Shown here one piece after another: positions 61,554 through 64,000 of a stretch of DNA of 64,000 nucleotides. Made by a program: the position numbers and the translations under genes. This DNA comes from Burkholderia sp. Ax-1719. Its GTDB lineage: Bacteria; Pseudomonadota; Gammaproteobacteria; Burkholderiales; Burkholderiaceae. The number at the start of each line of letters is the position of its first letter. Positions within the stretch are counted from its first letter, which is position 1. Under the pieces are notes generated by a model, which saw only the letters and a program-made list of their open reading frames with translations, was not told where the DNA came from and did not search any database. Location of the stretch: positions 372,001 to 436,000 of the forward strand of contig NZ_VWWJ01000004.1 in assembly GCF_011753055.1 (NCBI RefSeq). Direction: 5' to 3'.

Positions 61554-62525
61554 ATGAACACCGTTACCGTTATCGACTCCCATACCGGCGGCGAGCCCAC
61601 GCGGCTCGTCGTCGAAGGCGGCCCGGATCTGGGCCGCGGCCCGCTCGCTGAGCGGCTTGAAATCTTTCGGCGCGATTTCGATCACGTGCGCGCAGGCGTG
61701 GTCAACGAGCCGCGCGGCTCCGATGTGATGGTCGGTGCGCTGCTCTGCGAACCGCACGATCCCAGCTGTTCGGCTGGCGTCATCTTCTTTAATAACGTGG
61801 GTTTTCTCGGCATGTGCGGGCACGGCACGATCGGATTGATCGTTTCGCTCGCGCATATGGGGCGTATCGCGCCCGGCGTGCATCGCGTCGAAACGCCCGT
61901 GGGCGTGGTTGAAGCCGAATTGCACGACGACGGCAGCGTGAGCGTCCATAACGTGCCCGCCTACCGTTATCGCACGGAAGTGCCGCTGGACGTGCCGGGC
62001 CTTGGCCGCGTGCATGGCGATATCGCCTGGGGTGGCAACTGGTTTTTCCTCGTTTCCGATCACGGCCAGACGCTCGACTTCGCGCAGGTGGAGTCGCTTA
62101 CGGATGTCGCATGGAAAATCCGCGCGGCACTCGAAGCCAACGGCATTACTGGCGAAGGCGGTGCGTTGATCGACCATATCGAACTCTTCGCGGATTCCAG
62201 CGTGCCGGGCATCGATAGCCGCAACTTCGTGCTATGCCCCGGTAAGGCGTATGACCGCTCGCCATGCGGCACGGGCACCAGCGCGAAAATCGCCTGTCTG
62301 GCAGCGGATGCTGTTCTTGCGCCTGGCGCGATCTGGCGTCAGGAAAGCATCATCGGCAGCGTGTTCGAGGCGAGCTACGAGCCGTACGAAGCTTCACGCG
62401 CAGACGCGCAAGACGCGGGCCGGAGCTACGTGCGCCCGAGCATTCGCGGTAGCGCTCACGTTAGCGCCGAAGCGAAGTTGATCTTCGCCGCCGACGATCC
62501 CTTCGCATGGGGCATCCGCGCGTGA
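61554..62525 (+). CDS. 4-hydroxyproline 2-epimerase (proline racemase family)
   Basis: 323 residues. The two catalytic cysteines are Cys88 in GMCGHGTIG and Cys238 in [10 protein letters not shown], both present, as in true racemases/epimerases (dehydratase relatives lack one). The N-terminus [13 protein letters not shown] is the family signature. It converts trans-4-hydroxy-L-proline to cis-4-hydroxy-D-proline (lhpA role). The stop overlaps the next gene's GTG (GTGA). Its leader and 5' end have a decayed copy at 58825. Confidence 0.95.
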   Translation: MNTVTVIDSHTGGEPTRLVVEGGPDLGRGPLAERLEIFRRDFDHVRAGVVNEPRGSDVMVGALLCEPHDPSCSAGVIFFNNVGFLGMCGHGTIGLIVSLAHMGRIAPGVHRVETPVGVVEAELHDDGSVSVHNVPAYRYRTEVPLDVPGLGRVHGDIAWGGNWFFLVSDHGQTLDFAQVESLTDVAWKIRAALEANGITGEGGALIDHIELFADSSVPGIDSRNFVLCPGKAYDRSPCGTGTSAKIACLAADAVLAPGAIWRQESIIGSVFEASYEPYEASRADAQDAGRSYVRPSIRGSAHVSAEAKLIFAADDPFAWGIRA

Positions 62526-63688
62526 GCAAGCCGTTGCATTCGAGTCCCGATGTGATCGTGGTGGGCGCGGGCATCGTCGGCGCGGCTTGCGCGCACGAAC
62601 TGGCGCAGCAGGGCGCGGATGTGCTCGTGCTTGACCGCGCAGGCGTTGGCGGCGGCGTGACGGCGGCAGGCATGGGCCATCTGGTGCTGATGGACGACAG
62701 TCCCGCCGAGTTTGCGTTGTCGGGGTGGTCGCGCGATCTGTGGCTCGATCTTGCGCCGCGCCTGAGCCAGCGCGAGGCGTTCGTGCGTTGCGGCACGCTC
62801 TGGGTGGCCGTTGACGACGAGGAATACGAACTCGCGCAAACGCGTCAGCAGGCGCTTGCGGCTGCGGGCGTAGCGTGTACGCTGCTCGACGCCCAGCAGG
62901 TGCGCGAAGCCGAACCCGCCTTGTGCGAAGGCCTGCGCGGCGGCATGCTGCTCCCCGACGACGCCGTGGTCTATGCGCCCGCTGCCGCCGCGTGGCTGCT
63001 CGCGCAGCCGGTGAAAGGGCGCGTGACGTGCCGGCTCGATGCGCAGGTTGCGCGCGTGGATCGCCAGGGTGTGGTGCTGGCCAACGGCGAAACACTCGCG
63101 GCGGGCGCGGTGCTGCTGGCCAACGGTCTGCAGGCCGCCGATCTGCTACCCGGTTTGCCGATGCAGGCAAAAAAAGGACATCTGATTATTACGGATCGCT
63201 ATCCCGGCACGATCCGCCATCAGATTCTGGAACTCGGCTATATCAAGAGCGCACACAACGCGAGCGGCACTTCGGTGGCCTTCAATGTGCAGCCGCGCCC
63301 TACGGGGCAGATCCTGATCGGATCGTCGCGCCAGTTCGACAGTGTCGATCCGGCCATCGAACCCGAAATCCTCGCGCGCATGCTGCGCCGCGCCGCGCAG
63401 TATCTTCCCGAATTGCCGACGCTCAACGCCATCCGCGCGTGGACCGGTTTTCGCCCTGCAACGAGCGATGGCTTGCCGCTGATCGGCCCAGCGGGGCCAT
63501 TTACGAGCGACACCTGCCACCGATCCACGTGGCTCGCGACGGGGCATGAAGGCCTGGGTGTAACGACCGCGCTCGCCACGGGCAAGCTGATTGCCGCGCA
63601 AATGCTCGATCTGGGCGATGTATTGCCCATCGACCCCGCGCCGTATCGTCCCGCGCGTTTCGCAGAAGCCGGAGTCAGCCATGCCTGA
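62522..63688 (+). CDS. FAD-dependent D-hydroxyproline dehydrogenase, DadA-like subunit
   Basis: 388 residues of the DAO/GlyOx FAD family. The dinucleotide motif GAGIVG is at 15-20; [20 protein letters not shown] and [16 protein letters not shown] are the family blocks, and [18 protein letters not shown] ends the FAD domain. The start is GTG 62522 with a 4-nt overlap on the epimerase. It is the catalytic subunit of a hetero-oligomeric dehydrogenase with the 2Fe-2S protein and NAD(P)/FAD protein encoded next. It oxidises cis-4-hydroxy-D-proline. Confidence 0.93.
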   Translation: MSKPLHSSPDVIVVGAGIVGAACAHELAQQGADVLVLDRAGVGGGVTAAGMGHLVLMDDSPAEFALSGWSRDLWLDLAPRLSQREAFVRCGTLWVAVDDEEYELAQTRQQALAAAGVACTLLDAQQVREAEPALCEGLRGGMLLPDDAVVYAPAAAAWLLAQPVKGRVTCRLDAQVARVDRQGVVLANGETLAAGAVLLANGLQAADLLPGLPMQAKKGHLIITDRYPGTIRHQILELGYIKSAHNASGTSVAFNVQPRPTGQILIGSSRQFDSVDPAIEPEILARMLRRAAQYLPELPTLNAIRAWTGFRPATSDGLPLIGPAGPFTSDTCHRSTWLATGHEGLGVTTALATGKLIAAQMLDLGDVLPIDPAPYRPARFAEAGVSHA

Positions 63689-63947
63689 GATGTTGACGCT
63701 CGATGTAGATGGCCGCAGCGTGCAGGTCGCGCGCGGCAGTTCCGTGGTGGCCGCCATCGCGCTCGCGACCGGCAATGCTGGCGTAGTCACGCGCGAATCG
63801 GTGAGTGGCGCGCAACGCGGGCCGTTGTGCGGGATGGGCGTGTGCCAGGAGTGCCGCGTGACGATAGACGGCGTGCGCCATCGGCTCGCATGTCAGACGC
63901 TCTGTGCGCAAGGCATGGACATCAGGACCGCGAGGTCTTCGATATGA
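63681..63947 (+). CDS. small [2Fe-2S] subunit of D-hydroxyproline dehydrogenase
   Basis: 88 residues, plant-type-like ferredoxin fold. Cys50, Cys55, Cys58 and Cys71 (C-x4-C-x2-C-x12-C) ligate the cluster, as in gamma subunits of multimeric sarcosine/proline/hydroxyproline dehydrogenases. ATG 63681 overlaps the previous stop by 8 nt, and its own stop overlaps the next start by 4 nt (ATGA). Confidence 0.94.
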   Translation: MPEMLTLDVDGRSVQVARGSSVVAAIALATGNAGVVTRESVSGAQRGPLCGMGVCQECRVTIDGVRHRLACQTLCAQGMDIRTARSSI

Positions 63948-64000
63948 ATTTCGATATCCTTATTATTGGTGCGGGGCCAGCGGGTTTGAATGCCGCGCGC
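63944..64000 (+). CDS. FAD/NAD(P)-binding subunit of D-hydroxyproline dehydrogenase (cut by window edge)
   Basis: 19 codons seen: MNFDILIIGAGPAGLNAAR, a dinucleotide-binding start (GAGPAG). The ATG overlaps the previous stop (ATGA). The expected product is the alpha subunit (HcnB-like/FAD-dependent oxidoreductase) of the same complex. Confidence 0.85.
   Translation, partial: MNFDILIIGAGPAGLNAAR

Overview
The window looks like a chromosome segment of a Burkholderiaceae beta-proteobacterium (Paraburkholderia or Caballeronia type). The evidence is high GC with GC-ending codons, a Burkholderia-style porin, and dense IclR/LysR-controlled catabolic clusters. Calls rest on reading motifs and reading frames; no database search was possible.

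Region 1 (1 to about 37.7 kb) is a catabolic super-cluster. A Baeyer-Villiger monooxygenase and two SDR alcohol dehydrogenases sit with an alpha/beta hydrolase, an SMP-30-type lactonase, a zinc alcohol dehydrogenase and two aldehyde dehydrogenases. These could take a (cyclic) alcohol through ketone, lactone and hydroxy acid to an acid. A CoA-transferase, a CaiB-type CoA-transferase and an acyl-CoA synthetase could activate the acid. Acyl-CoA dehydrogenase, EtfAB, ETF-ubiquinone oxidoreductase, a MaoC hydratase, an enoyl-CoA hydratase, an SDR and a thiolase make a beta-oxidation route with its own electron path. An MFS transporter and a porin complete the set. Four IclR, two LysR and one TetR regulator are interspersed. 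Nine promoters share one box (AAAGTACGGAAC), always exactly 16 nt upstream of a -35-like hexamer. This box ties monooxygenase, MFS, porin, etfBA, CoA-transferase, hydratase and enoyl-CoA hydratase transcription units into one probable regulon.

Region 2 (about 37.7 to 53.4 kb) is an accessory island with AT-richer patches and much gene debris: a toxin C-terminus with an internal stop next to a possible immunity gene, the C-terminal HNH part of a GmrSD-like nuclease, a frameshifted secreted protein, a truncated NERD/helicase gene with damaged motifs, an H-NS C-terminal fragment and an FAD-oxidoreductase relic. In the middle is an intact, tightly packed operon: a 118-aa basic protein, a small GTPase, an amphipathic-helix protein, two large dynamin-like GTPases (one with a glycine-rich membrane hairpin) and a 144-aa protein. 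A WYL regulator with an 18-bp perfect palindrome upstream, a small membrane protein and a zinc-ribbon protein precede it, and a tyrosine recombinase closes the island. This operon, comparable in principle to the LeoABC bacterial dynamins, is the best candidate for an undescribed system.

Region 3 (53.4 to 58.6 kb) is a four-gene chaperone-usher fimbrial operon on the minus strand (subunit, chaperone, usher, two-domain tip adhesin).

Region 4 (58.8 to 64 kb) is a 4-hydroxyproline catabolic locus: a DHDPS-family deaminase, a periplasmic binding protein, 4-hydroxyproline 2-epimerase, and the subunits of an FAD/2Fe-2S D-hydroxyproline dehydrogenase, the last cut by the window edge. A decayed copy of the epimerase leader and 5' end lies just upstream of the deaminase gene.
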